From contig JAVBLA010000024.1 of NCBI GenBank assembly GCA_031553775.1, forward strand, positions 12,119 through 76,118: DNA of 64,000 nucleotides, given 5' to 3'. Positions within the stretch are counted from its first letter, which is position 1. Every line of letters begins with the position of its first letter. The position numbers were made by a program, and so were the translations under genes. This DNA comes from JAISFI01 sp031553775 (GTDB lineage: Bacteria > Bacteroidota > Bacteroidia > Bacteroidales > Azobacteroidaceae). The notes below the pieces were generated by a model. It had not been told where the DNA came from and made no database searches. It saw nothing but the letters and a program-made list of their open reading frames with translations. Shown here piece after piece: positions 26,528 through 35,938 of the stretch.

Positions 26528-27828
26528 AAAAAAAAATCCAGGATTTCAATATCGGGTACTGGTTGCTGAAGGGATATGTAAGATTTGCCATCCGCCAGTT
26601 TTATAGTGGAATTAAAATTTCCGGAATGGAAAATATTCCCCGGAATAAATCCGTTATTTTTGCACCCAACCATCAGAATGCACTGATGGATCCCCTGTTA
26701 TTGCTTTATTCCCGACCCGGGAGGACCGTATTTATGGCCCGTGCCGATATTTTTAAAAAGAAAACGGTAGCCAATATCCTATATTTTCTAAAAATCCTTC
26801 CTATTTACCGTATCCGCGACGGTGTAGACGAATTAGATAAAAACTATGCCATTTTCGAACAGGCAGCAGGTGTATTACGCGATGATGTGCCGCTTTGCCT
26901 GATGCCCGAGGGGAAACAGAGTTTCCAACGAAAATTACTTCCGTTAGTGAAAGGTATGTTCCGCATAGCGTTCAAGGCACAGGAAGAAATGCCCGGTAAA
27001 GAAATCGTCATTATTCCTACGGGTATCGATTATGAAGATTATGTCCATTCCGGAACTCAGGTAGTTATTCGTTTCGGCAAACCGATAGAAATACGGGAGT
27101 ATATGCCGCTTTACCGGGAAAACCTGCCGAAAGCCATGAATATCCTGAGGGATGACGTTTCCCAGGCAATTAGCACTCTTATACAGGATATCCGGTCGGA
27201 TACACATTATGAAGATTTTTATCAGCTATCGCTCATCGGAGATGAATCTGTTTGCCGGTTGAATCAAAAGGAAGAAACGCCTTTACATTTGCTGCAGGCC
27301 CGGCAGGAAATTGCCCGGGAGTTAGATACTCTGGAATCTTCGGATCCTGAAAAAGCTGATAAACTTTGTGAAGCCTGCCGCCAATATATGTCAGTATTAA
27401 AGAAACTCCGCGTCAGGGACAAGGAAATACAATCGCCTCCTTCATTGATCTTGTTGATTGTTCAACTGACCGGGTTAATTACGGGATTACCTTTTTTTAT
27501 CACCGGATGGATTGCCAATGGTATTCCGGCATATACACCCCGGTTAATCACCCGCAAACTCAAGACCGATGATTTCAGAAGTTCCTTCACCTTTGTCCTC
27601 TGGCTGGTTTTCTACTTAGTTTATTATCTGATCCTTTTTATTACGGCAGGATTTGTAACCGGCTGGATAGAGTCATTGGGAATAATTGTATGCTCCGCAC
27701 TCTGTGGAAAATTTGCTTACCTGTATCTCGGATGGATGAAAGATTTCGGTCATAAACTCCGTTACTTATTTGCCGGAACAGAGAAGTATTCCATTCACCC
27801 GCCACGAATAGCGGATTTTCTTCGTTAA
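26524..27828 (+). CDS. PlsC-like 1-acyl-glycerol-3-phosphate acyltransferase family protein
   Basis: A 434-aa membrane-associated acyltransferase. Motif I is APNHQNALMDPL (His50, Asp56), spaced HX5D rather than the usual HX4D. Further motifs: a middle Gly/Pro block (LMPEGKQSFQRKLLPLVKGMFRIA) and IVIIPTGIDYED. Residues about 300-400 contain three or four hydrophobic segments. The family transfers acyl chains to lysophosphatidate or related lipids at the cytoplasmic membrane. The C-terminal membrane part makes it longer than PlsC (~245 aa). The start at 26524 overlaps the transporter stop. It converges on the outer-membrane barrel gene with a 4-base overlap. Confidence 0.82.
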   Translation: MKKKIQDFNIGYWLLKGYVRFAIRQFYSGIKISGMENIPRNKSVIFAPNHQNALMDPLLLLYSRPGRTVFMARADIFKKKTVANILYFLKILPIYRIRDGVDELDKNYAIFEQAAGVLRDDVPLCLMPEGKQSFQRKLLPLVKGMFRIAFKAQEEMPGKEIVIIPTGIDYEDYVHSGTQVVIRFGKPIEIREYMPLYRENLPKAMNILRDDVSQAISTLIQDIRSDTHYEDFYQLSLIGDESVCRLNQKEETPLHLLQARQEIARELDTLESSDPEKADKLCEACRQYMSVLKKLRVRDKEIQSPPSLILLIVQLTGLITGLPFFITGWIANGIPAYTPRLITRKLKTDDFRSSFTFVLWLVFYLVYYLILFITAGFVTGWIESLGIIVCSALCGKFAYLYLGWMKDFGHKLRYLFAGTEKYSIHPPRIADFLR

Positions 27829-29027
27829 AAAGTTTCAGCAATATCGATATATAAACCGGAAGAGTTTTTACCGATCGCATAATCTACCGATATATTCGTA
27901 CGGGAGAATTTGTTCAGTTTGATCCGAAGTCCCACCCCTCCCGCAGGATCGAGGTAATCGAACAGTTTTACCGTATGATCGGGAGCAGAAACGGTAGTTG
28001 CATTACCGAATAGCACAGCCCCCAATAAATCATTATTTGTTAAACCTACACGGTACTCCAGTTGTCCGAATAGCAATTTATCTCCTCTGAAACGGCCAAT
28101 GGTATAGCCATAAGAAGATTTACCCATGAGATCATATCCTGTGGCCGGCAGATTCATATAAGGTACCTCTCCGTCTAATATCATGGACGCATTAGCCCAG
28201 AATGCCAACCGGTGACGGTGGTTCTGTGTTAAACTTTTGAAAGCCCGGAATTCCAGCCAAAGATGCTGCCAGGCCTGGTCCGATCCCATAATTTTCAACA
28301 AAGAAGAATAAACAGCCCGGGCGTTGATACCGCTATAGGCATTGATAATATTATCGCGGGTATCGAATAAAGCAGAGATATTATATCCTGCCGCTATAGA
28401 TTTCGTCGGGTCTATTCCCCTGGATGAATTGTATTGGAAATAAGGATCACTTGCCGATTCGGCATAGCCGGTAATATCGTAATACCGGTTATAATTGACT
28501 CCTCCCCCCACATACAAAGTAGGTAAGATACCATACATCAGCGATATGTTGGTACGGATAGTACTGAAATCGAGTTGTTCTTTGGCTTCTTTAGGAGTGC
28601 CGCTTCCCAAACCGTAAGTATTTTCGTTATTGTTATTGTAACGAATATCAAAATCGGCCGCCCATTTATTCCTTGAAAAATAAGTCAGATCACGCAAATA
28701 GAAAAACAATTGCTTTTTGGTGGTGTAGGCCAGTGATATGGTTCCTGCTGATTTTTTGGTATCAGGGTGATTGCCGATCCGGTAATGGGCATTGGTCACA
28801 GCCCCGAATTTCACTCCTGCCGAAGGGCTGGAAGCCACATAAGGCAGGGCTCCGAATTCTTTTTTCCGCTCTTTGCGGCCGGTTTTTTTCTCATTTTCTT
28901 TTTTTTCTCCGAAGATAATACCCATCAAATCTTTCAGTTGTGTGCTGTCTGCTTCCTGCGCCTGAAGAAAAGATGGCAGAAAAATATTGACCAGAAAAAA
29001 AAGGACCGGAACAAAATGTTTTTTCAT
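27825..29027 (-). CDS. BamA/TamA-family outer-membrane barrel protein
   Basis: A 400-aa protein: signal MKKHFVPVLFFLVNIFLPSFLQAQ, then a short basic linker (EKKTGRKERKKEFG) and a barrel of alternating strands. The surface-antigen-like features are ALPYVASSPSAGVKFGA at the start of the barrel, FDTRDNIINAYSG (the D-x-R strand) and the repeated RFRGDKLLFGQLEYRVGL before the last strands, ending in F. There are no POTRA domains. Such short BamA-like barrels are common in Bacteroidota; the role is unknown. It is on the PUL strand, 83 bases after the PL6 stop, but has its own -7 box, so PUL membership is doubtful. Confidence 0.82.
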   Translation of the reverse strand: MKKHFVPVLFFLVNIFLPSFLQAQEADSTQLKDLMGIIFGEKKENEKKTGRKERKKEFGALPYVASSPSAGVKFGAVTNAHYRIGNHPDTKKSAGTISLAYTTKKQLFFYLRDLTYFSRNKWAADFDIRYNNNNENTYGLGSGTPKEAKEQLDFSTIRTNISLMYGILPTLYVGGGVNYNRYYDITGYAESASDPYFQYNSSRGIDPTKSIAAGYNISALFDTRDNIINAYSGINARAVYSSLLKIMGSDQAWQHLWLEFRAFKSLTQNHRHRLAFWANASMILDGEVPYMNLPATGYDLMGKSSYGYTIGRFRGDKLLFGQLEYRVGLTNNDLLGAVLFGNATTVSAPDHTVKLFDYLDPAGGVGLRIKLNKFSRTNISVDYAIGKNSSGLYIDIAETF

Positions 29028-29047
29028 ACGATCGTCAAATATGATGA

Positions 29048-29055
29048 CAAATATA
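29048..29055 (-). promoter_or_regulatory. -7 box for the BamA/TamA-like gene
   Basis: Minus strand TATATTTG fits TAnnTTTG, 21 bases before the start codon at 29027. No good -33 box. It suggests the barrel gene is transcribed separately from the PUL operon upstream. Confidence 0.45.
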
Positions 29056-29110
29056 GTGAAATTTTTCAAAACGCTTGATATTCCGGCCCTATCCTATTTT
29101 AGACAGACGA

Positions 29111-30661
29111 TCAACGTACAGGTTTATTATACATATAATCGAATGAAGGCCCTACCCTGTCGAGTGTAGCGCAATTAAACGTTTTTCCTGTATTGGCAAT
29201 GTGTTGTGCGCCGGCACAGGCAACAATATCCGGACGGGTGCTTCCCGTAATATCTTCCATAACAAAATCTACCGGATATTTAGCGATAATGGGAGCTGTA
29301 CATTCTCCCAGGCCGGACATTCCAAAGTGGTTCGTTTCAAAAGAAAGCGGTTTTTCCGTAAAACCCGGTTCTTTGTAGTTCCCGTCTTTTGTTGTTACAT
29401 AATTGGAAGATATGATCAGATCTGCCTTATTGACATTGTTCTGGAACTGGATCATCTGATTCCCGGTTCTCCGGGTATTATAAAACAAATTGTTTACAAT
29501 GGCCGTATTGATAGGATCTTCAATCTGGGTAGCCGCATCTCTGGGGTTGACAAATCCGATCAGGATAGAATCGCAATCGACAAACGTATTATTCGTAATC
29601 ACTACATTCCGCACTCTGTGATAACCATTGGAAGCAGAATTTTTAATTCCTTTCAGGATACATAGGGGAGCATGAAAATCGGAACCCACACAGGCCTGTA
29701 CAAAATTGTTGTATATTTTATGATCGGCATTAATCACCCGGATGGCGCCCGTCAGGGGTTTATAGTTTCCGAAGATATAATTGGATTCGACGGTATTTCC
29801 GTTTCCGTGACGCAATACGATACCTCCTACACTTTCATAAATTGTATTTCTTCTGATGATATTTTTTCCAGATTTAATCGAAAGAATTTCTGATTCTCCA
29901 TCACAATGATAGAAAAAATTATCTTCGATCATTGTATAAGCATCATTCAGAGAAGTATTCGAGTCACCCAGGCGAATAGTTTCCCCTCCGTTCTTGCCAT
30001 TATCAGGGCGGTCTCCGAAAAAATTATGGTCGATCCGGCAATAATTATCACTGGTAGTAGGTCCTTCCAGTTTCAGCATAATATTGGTATTGCTGGAACT
30101 TTTTCCCCCGATATAGCAGTGATCGATCCTGTTATATTTTCCGAATATCAGAATCCAGTTCACATCTGTTCCCTCAGGAACCGTGTTGTCTTTTCCATCC
30201 AGCACACAATTGGTCATCCGGCAGTTAAAAGCATGAACAGAAGAACTCCATTTGAAGGTAACTACGGTTCCTTCCTTGAATTCTTTCATTACGATTCCAT
30301 TCAGGATCATGTATTCACCACCGAATTTAATGGTACTTGCACCATTCAGGATTACCTTTCCCGGAGTTTCGGCTGTGACAACAATCGGTTTCTCGGCAGT
30401 ACCCGTACCTGAAATATTCAGGTTTCCGGTATAGGTACCATTCTTGATAACGATCAGTTCTCCGGGCGAAGCAGAAGCACATGCTTTGGTGGCATTTGAG
30501 AGGGTGGTGACTTCCGTTACTTTGGTGTACTGGCTTCTGTCTTTCAGTTCGAACCGGGTTCCATCGGGAGACCCCGAATCATAAACATTGAAGGCAGTCT
30601 GCGACAACAATGAACTTACAAAACCCGATAAAATAAATACTAAAAATATATTGCGTTTCAT
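29111..30661 (-). CDS. PL6 polysaccharide lyase (alginate lyase/chondroitinase-B family), single beta-helix
   Basis: A 516-aa secreted enzyme with signal MKRNIFLVFILSGFVSSLLSQ. The right-handed beta-helix runs from about residue 45 to 480. PL6 motifs: NGTYTGNL near 74, NRIDHCYIGGK near 177, NGGETIRLGDS near 224, then LSIKSGKN with the catalytic Lys263 and IVLRHGNGNT with Arg284 and His285. PL6 enzymes cleave alginate, or dermatan sulfate in chondroitinase B, by beta-elimination with calcium as acid neutraliser. No sulfatase or GAG-specific enzyme is nearby, so alginate is the likelier substrate. There is no sorting domain. It is the last gene of the leftward PUL arm. Confidence 0.9.
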   Translation of the reverse strand: MKRNIFLVFILSGFVSSLLSQTAFNVYDSGSPDGTRFELKDRSQYTKVTEVTTLSNATKACASASPGELIVIKNGTYTGNLNISGTGTAEKPIVVTAETPGKVILNGASTIKFGGEYMILNGIVMKEFKEGTVVTFKWSSSVHAFNCRMTNCVLDGKDNTVPEGTDVNWILIFGKYNRIDHCYIGGKSSSNTNIMLKLEGPTTSDNYCRIDHNFFGDRPDNGKNGGETIRLGDSNTSLNDAYTMIEDNFFYHCDGESEILSIKSGKNIIRRNTIYESVGGIVLRHGNGNTVESNYIFGNYKPLTGAIRVINADHKIYNNFVQACVGSDFHAPLCILKGIKNSASNGYHRVRNVVITNNTFVDCDSILIGFVNPRDAATQIEDPINTAIVNNLFYNTRRTGNQMIQFQNNVNKADLIISSNYVTTKDGNYKEPGFTEKPLSFETNHFGMSGLGECTAPIIAKYPVDFVMEDITGSTRPDIVACAGAQHIANTGKTFNCATLDRVGPSFDYMYNKPVR

Positions 30662-30679
30662 TTTTATTCCGATTGAGGG

Positions 30680-33367
30680 TTATTTTTTGATTAATACACC
30701 TTTCTTCAGGGTTCCGTCGGCCGACAATGCCGTTACGATATACAGGCCGGAAGAGAAACCGGTAATATCCACATCTACTTCCAAACGATCGGTTTGTATA
30801 TCTTTCAATTTCACACCCAAAGAATTATATACCCGGACAGATCTCAAATGCACATCAGATTTCACACCGAAATAATTATGCGCAGGATTCGGATAGATAA
30901 CAAGCTGGCTTTCTCCGGAAGGAAGAAACGGGATATCCGTTCCGTCATCAACTATGAAAACAATCTTCCACTCTGCCGTTGTACCGTCGTTTGCCGTCAC
31001 CTCGTAATACTGAGGACAAGCACTTCCTCCGAAATTCCAGATCAGACGGTACGAATTACCATTGATCGCTATATCCGGGATTTCATTCTTTATATCTGTA
31101 CCTTCAAGTACTTTCACCGTAACCGTTTTAGAGGGTTTATCTATCATTGCACTTCCTTTTTGTCCATTAACAGAAAACGAAGTAATATCTTTATTAGAAT
31201 CTCCGGGAGAAGCTTCGGTCCTAAATTCCGCTACAGTAAATGTTTCCCGGATTCCATTTACGGCCTCTACTGTTCCTTCTATGACAATTTGATAGCTTGT
31301 AAGAATCGTCAATGGAGAAACCGGCTTGATCGTAACCCGTTTATTTTCATTACTGATTGAAACGGATGAAGGCACCTCCGTCGAATTACTTTTTTGCACC
31401 AACTTAATATTAGACAATGCATCCGGCAGGCTCACCCCGTTGATTTTTAGAATGGGTGTATCAAAAATAATGACAGGTTCTACATCTAAAGGGACACTGG
31501 TTTCATTATTTTCCGGATAATAAGATGCGCGTATATGCTTTGGTGTAACCGTAATCCCGTCTACTATAGCATTTCCTCCTATGGCTGGTTTGTGAGTTAA
31601 AATAAAGCGGACATATCTCACTGTATCGTCGAGCGTGACCGGAATTTGCTGTGCGCAATTGGTAGAAGAAGGAATGACCAGTTCTTCATGGGTTCTTACG
31701 ACCTCCCAGTATTGTCCTCCGGCAGAAACCTGTACCTGCATAATTCCTTCCCAATTATCTCCCGAACTTCCGGTAGGGCGGAACCGGTAATCCAATTGTT
31801 CCGGAATCAGGTCAAAATACAGCATTACAAAGCTACCTTCGGATGCAATATTTGCCGCTCCATTCGGATCGGAGCCTGTTTTAGTGTCATCGTCTCCCAG
31901 GTTATAGGCAATCCATCCCTGACGGGACATGGTCTTCCACGGTCCTTCGTAAGTAACCGGAGATACGGCAGGTTGGAGCACTTTCACATTGACTTTCCAG
32001 GTTTTAACCGCACTTTTATCTTCCGATGTAATAATATATTCTTTTTGTGAGGTAAAATCAGCCGGAACGGTCAAATTTATATTACAGGTAGCATTAGCAG
32101 AAAGAGTTATAAATGGCGAAAGCGAGGCCAGGCTTGTATATCCCCAAACCGTCACTTCTACCGTAGCGGTTGATACGTTGATCACGGCAATTCCTCTTTC
32201 AATTTCAAATTTTGTTATGTCGGCTGCCGTATTAGGCAGTTTTTTCACCGTCAGTGTCCAGGTTTTCGTAGATCCATCTTCAGCCTTCACAATGAACGTA
32301 ACCGGAGATGAAATATCTATTTCGTCCGTAACGGATGCCCCGACCAATGAAGCGGCTTCTGATAAATTAAACTCGGTAGGCACCAGGCGGTCAGCAGTCG
32401 CAAATTTCACGTCTATTTCTATTTTTCCATCCGACGGAAAACGGGTACTTCCCTGCTGCCCGGGTAATTTAAGGGAAAGAATCTCTTTTGCAGAATTCAA
32501 TGTACTGCGGGTGGTAAAACTCCATACGGCATCAGACTGGATACCGGGGAAATAAGTATCCGACACATCCTTGAACAAAGTCGCCGGAATCAGGATATAA
32601 TATGTTGTATTGATTGCCAACGCATTCTGCAACTGGAATTCCGCTGTTTTATCTTCAATATCGATATCACCGGAAGTTACCTGTACAAAGGGTACCGAAG
32701 TATTTTCCGTATTAAAAATGGAAATATTACCTGTGCCTTTTTGTATATTTTTATTAAATGTGAATCGGAATACGGGATTGACCGATATACCGGTTTGCTC
32801 GTTTTGAGGAGAAAGGCTTACAATCTGCGGAGGTCCCTGGTCCGGTTTGGACTCGACATAAATATCCCAGATATACAATGAGCTTCCCGTATTACTACGC
32901 ATCCGCAGGGTAATGGCACCTGATGCGTTCAAGGTATAAGTAAACTGGCCGCAGGTATTCTGGGTAGTAAACGATTCCAACAAATCCCAGTTGGATCCAT
33001 TCTTTTTTTCCAGGGCGAAAGAGCGGTCGTTGCTTCCTGTGGTGGCATTGATCCTGATCAGACCTATATCTTTTAGTTCGGGTAACTCTACGACTCCCTT
33101 ATTGGAAGCGCAAACAATCCGACCTTTACTGCACTCTCCGGAAGTTCCTGCTCCGGGAGCGCTTTGGGTAGGAGTTACGGAGCAATCGGTCATTTTGATT
33201 ACTTTAGTTACTCCTTGTACTGTGATATTTTGCGTATATGATCCGGAAGTCGATTGTGCTGTCCAGTCCTGGATATTGGTATCGATCAATACTTCCTGAG
33301 AGAATATAGCTGTTGATGTTAAAAGGAACAGTATATATAGAAGATATTTGGATAGAGTGGATTGCAT
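30680..33367 (-). CDS. T9SS-sorted multidomain protein with shared module, Ig-like and discoidin-like domains
   Basis: An 895-aa secreted protein, signal MQSTLSKYLLYILFLLTSTAIFSQ. Residues about 28-153 are a module shared with two other PUL proteins (GRIVCASNKGVVELPEL then KKNGSNWDLLESF). Then come an Ig-like Big_5-type domain (about 157-290, SVNPVFRFTFNKNIQKGTGN), DUF5018-like strands (about 295-470), a discoidin-like domain (about 475-610, with DNWEGIMQVQVSAGGQYWE and RYVRFILTHK), a second Ig-like domain (about 615-715), and a T9SS type A domain at 815-895 (YPNPAHNYFGV). No catalytic site is seen; a glycan-binding or substrate-docking role is likely. It is 18 bases upstream of the PL6 gene. 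Confidence 0.78.
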   Translation of the reverse strand: MQSTLSKYLLYILFLLTSTAIFSQEVLIDTNIQDWTAQSTSGSYTQNITVQGVTKVIKMTDCSVTPTQSAPGAGTSGECSKGRIVCASNKGVVELPELKDIGLIRINATTGSNDRSFALEKKNGSNWDLLESFTTQNTCGQFTYTLNASGAITLRMRSNTGSSLYIWDIYVESKPDQGPPQIVSLSPQNEQTGISVNPVFRFTFNKNIQKGTGNISIFNTENTSVPFVQVTSGDIDIEDKTAEFQLQNALAINTTYYILIPATLFKDVSDTYFPGIQSDAVWSFTTRSTLNSAKEILSLKLPGQQGSTRFPSDGKIEIDVKFATADRLVPTEFNLSEAASLVGASVTDEIDISSPVTFIVKAEDGSTKTWTLTVKKLPNTAADITKFEIERGIAVINVSTATVEVTVWGYTSLASLSPFITLSANATCNINLTVPADFTSQKEYIITSEDKSAVKTWKVNVKVLQPAVSPVTYEGPWKTMSRQGWIAYNLGDDDTKTGSDPNGAANIASEGSFVMLYFDLIPEQLDYRFRPTGSSGDNWEGIMQVQVSAGGQYWEVVRTHEELVIPSSTNCAQQIPVTLDDTVRYVRFILTHKPAIGGNAIVDGITVTPKHIRASYYPENNETSVPLDVEPVIIFDTPILKINGVSLPDALSNIKLVQKSNSTEVPSSVSISNENKRVTIKPVSPLTILTSYQIVIEGTVEAVNGIRETFTVAEFRTEASPGDSNKDITSFSVNGQKGSAMIDKPSKTVTVKVLEGTDIKNEIPDIAINGNSYRLIWNFGGSACPQYYEVTANDGTTAEWKIVFIVDDGTDIPFLPSGESQLVIYPNPAHNYFGVKSDVHLRSVRVYNSLGVKLKDIQTDRLEVDVDITGFSSGLYIVTALSADGTLKKGVLIKK

Positions 33368-33417
33368 GTCTGTGTTTTTTTAGGGATTGGAGATTTCGGG
33401 ATCGTATTTCAAGTTTT

Positions 33418-33466
33418 TTTTACCACGGAGTACATGGAGTTTTTAAATATATACTCCGTGGTAAAA
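33418..33466. repeat. 15-bp perfect inverted repeat between PUL genes
   Basis: 33418-33432 (TTTTACCACGGAGTA) and 33452-33466 are perfect inverted complements with a 19-base loop that itself repeats part of the arm (CATGGAG). The arms start with T and end with A on both strands, so it is not a classic intrinsic terminator. It sits in the 131-base gap between the 810-aa and 895-aa protein genes and may be an RNA-stabilising or dispersed element. Confidence 0.7.
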
Positions 33467-33498
33467 TGGATTTTAGTTACACGTAAAAGCTAAACAAA

Positions 33499-35931
33499 TT
33501 ATTTAATTTGTTTCAGCACTTTAAATGATTGCATGCTTCCGTCTTCATAGATTACTTTTCTAATCAATAATCCTGTGGCAGACGGAGAGGCTACGGCACC
33601 CGTTACGGTGTAAAATTGTTCGGATACGACTTTCAGGTCGGCAACATCTACAGAATTAATTGCCGTATTGGTATTGGGAATCCAACGGAAATTATCGACA
33701 GAAACCTGTCCTCCGCTGAGGTTTTTCACGATTACTTTAGACGCAGTCTTCAGATTGAAAGTAATATCTCCTGTATTGACCGGCCAGGGAGTTCCTGCCA
33801 CGGTAATCGTTTCTATCAGGTTATCTTCTGTTCCTGCATCGTTTTTATAGATTCCCAGGGTTACTGTTCCGGAGCATTGTAATACATCCAGGTTGATTGT
33901 TCCTACGGAAGGCAGGCTGACTGCCATGGCTCCGTTGCTGGCTGATTTTTCTAACAGAATAGAAGTCCCTTCAATTGCTTTTGTACTTGAATTTCTGGTT
34001 GTACCTGTAAATGAATAAGCTATATCAGCATTGGTGATCACAATCGGCTCTGTAGGTATGCTACCTGTCGATGTAGGCAATGTGGTAAAACCGGTATTGA
34101 AATTTTCTATTTTATCATATGCTTTATATACGGGAGCCCAGTATACAGAAGATGTAAGAATAGAAGAAGCATCCGTAATCTTCAGTTGGTAATACAAGGT
34201 ATCTCCTGATTTCAGGGCAGGAATAGTTGCCGATTCATACAAACCACCGGTAGTAGTTAAAGGAAGCACTCCTCCCGTCAGACCAGGATCTGTTCCCCAT
34301 TTCACTTCTACAGCTTCAATATCCGTATCTGTGATCTTTCCTATGAATTTAATGGCATCTGTTTCACTCGGGAAACGCGGGCTGGTATACATATCCTCGA
34401 TTACAGGAACTTTGTTGGCTTTATACGCAGTCAGGGTCATATTATCCAAGCCAATCTGTGTAGTTCCGGCACCATCAGCTTCGATCCTGACCACAATCGG
34501 TCCGTTATAATCGATATCCACTTTCTTTTGTGCAAAAACCGTATTGGTCGGTTTTACGATACGGCTATCTACCAACTCGGTAAAGGTTCCGGTATTTCCT
34601 TTATCGACGCTGATCTTCAAGTCGAGAGAAGTATTGGTGCTACTGCTGTGTTTTTGCCAGAAAACCAGAGAACCGGCGCTGTTCATGACAGCAGTCTGCA
34701 ATACCGGATTAGCAACGGACAAAGCCATGGAATTTCCTCCTCCATAAATCAGGTTGGCAGTACTGAACAAGCCGGTTGAAACTGCAGCATCCCAATAATT
34801 GGATTCCAGTTCTCCACTATCGAAATCGTCATTGATCAGAAAATCAGTGGAAGACAGGCTTCCGATGGTAGTGAAATTACGAACAATCGCCGGGGATGTT
34901 TCAGTTCCTGCTTCAAAAGCACCTGCAGGAATGGTCAATGTATACGATTTATCTGAGAGCAGAGTCATAGGAATAGTAGCCACTGCACCATCAACCGTTA
35001 CATTTTCAAGAGAAATATCGGTAATACTTGCTCCATCGGATAATATAATAGTTCCAGTTCCTTTAGTCACTGCTTTATTGAATGTTACTGTAGCCTCGGT
35101 TAATGCAGAATACAAAAATTCCGCGTTCTGTTCCGGTACAACCGACTCAATTTCCAAGGCTGTAGCAGCGTAAGAAGCCACTGCTTCCGTCCACTCGGTA
35201 CAGACACGGGCTCCTCCTACATAAAAATTAGCAATGGATGATCCGTTATGTTTGAACATTAATTTGCTAAGAGAAGTTCTTACTGTTCCTTTCGAGTCGT
35301 CATAAACTTCTGAAGCTGTTGGTTCTGTTGCCGAACCGATTACAGGATTAATGAACAAAGTTGCTTTCTGTGCGGTAAAATCATATTTCACCACAAGCAG
35401 GTATACTTCTCCAGTACTTATATCTGAACTTCCCCACTGAATTTCACCGCTGGTTGTACTTACCCTTGTTACTCCCAGGCGGAATGGATTTTTCGAACCA
35501 CTTGCCGATTTACCGGCCCACGGTTTTACCGCTGAGTTAGAGGTCTGATCAGCCAGGCCTATCACTTCCGAAGCAGTTTGTCCCTGGTCGCCATCTCCTT
35601 TATACAAGAATGAAAGATAGACAACTCCCGAAGTAACCGCTGTAAAACTCCTGTATGAAATATAGTTGCTTCCGGATGCATAATTATTGCGAACAGATTT
35701 TCCAAGTCCCGAGAGGATGTAAGTACCTCCAATATTAGAGTAAGTAAGTGGATTCGTTAATATCCGGCCATCTCCGGTAGTGAGAGTACCTGTGGTAGTC
35801 CACGATGAGACCGATGCATCTGTCAGAGTAGCCGCAGTATAATCGAATGTTTCATCCAGGATAACCGTAGCTTGTAGAGAAAATGCCACTGCCAGAGGCA
35901 GCATCAATGCGATTAAACGTTTCATATTCAT
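33499..35931 (-). CDS. Secreted LamG/Ig-like protein with variant C-terminal sorting domain
   Basis: An 810-aa exported protein (signal MKRLIALMLPLAVAFSLQA; starts at ATG 35931 or 35925). Region 22-250 is a concanavalin/LamG-like beta-sandwich (ILDETFDYTAATLTDAS, VVYLSFLYKGDGDQG, VYLLVVKYDFTAQKATLFINP). An Ig-like domain follows (about 258-350, ATVTFNKAVTKGTGTIILSDG), then a second sandwich (about 365-500, NDDFDSGELESNYWD). An FN3/Ig-like segment around 505-600 and a third small domain follow. The last ~50 residues (VVSEQFYTVTGA to the end) match the C-terminus of the next protein rather than a standard type A domain. A binding role is probable; no enzyme motif is seen. Confidence 0.72.
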   Translation of the reverse strand: MNMKRLIALMLPLAVAFSLQATVILDETFDYTAATLTDASVSSWTTTGTLTTGDGRILTNPLTYSNIGGTYILSGLGKSVRNNYASGSNYISYRSFTAVTSGVVYLSFLYKGDGDQGQTASEVIGLADQTSNSAVKPWAGKSASGSKNPFRLGVTRVSTTSGEIQWGSSDISTGEVYLLVVKYDFTAQKATLFINPVIGSATEPTASEVYDDSKGTVRTSLSKLMFKHNGSSIANFYVGGARVCTEWTEAVASYAATALEIESVVPEQNAEFLYSALTEATVTFNKAVTKGTGTIILSDGASITDISLENVTVDGAVATIPMTLLSDKSYTLTIPAGAFEAGTETSPAIVRNFTTIGSLSSTDFLINDDFDSGELESNYWDAAVSTGLFSTANLIYGGGNSMALSVANPVLQTAVMNSAGSLVFWQKHSSSTNTSLDLKISVDKGNTGTFTELVDSRIVKPTNTVFAQKKVDIDYNGPIVVRIEADGAGTTQIGLDNMTLTAYKANKVPVIEDMYTSPRFPSETDAIKFIGKITDTDIEAVEVKWGTDPGLTGGVLPLTTTGGLYESATIPALKSGDTLYYQLKITDASSILTSSVYWAPVYKAYDKIENFNTGFTTLPTSTGSIPTEPIVITNADIAYSFTGTTRNSSTKAIEGTSILLEKSASNGAMAVSLPSVGTINLDVLQCSGTVTLGIYKNDAGTEDNLIETITVAGTPWPVNTGDITFNLKTASKVIVKNLSGGQVSVDNFRWIPNTNTAINSVDVADLKVVSEQFYTVTGAVASPSATGLLIRKVIYEDGSMQSFKVLKQIK

Positions 35932-35938
35932 TTGTGTT

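Noticed and set aside
27825..29027. The BamA-like barrel as part of the PUL
   Set aside because: It has its own -7 box, an 83-base gap from the last PUL gene, and a generic family. Left outside the PUL, though read-through is possible.
33418..33466. An intrinsic terminator
   Set aside because: The stem begins with T and ends with A on both strands, so neither transcript has a U-run after the stem.
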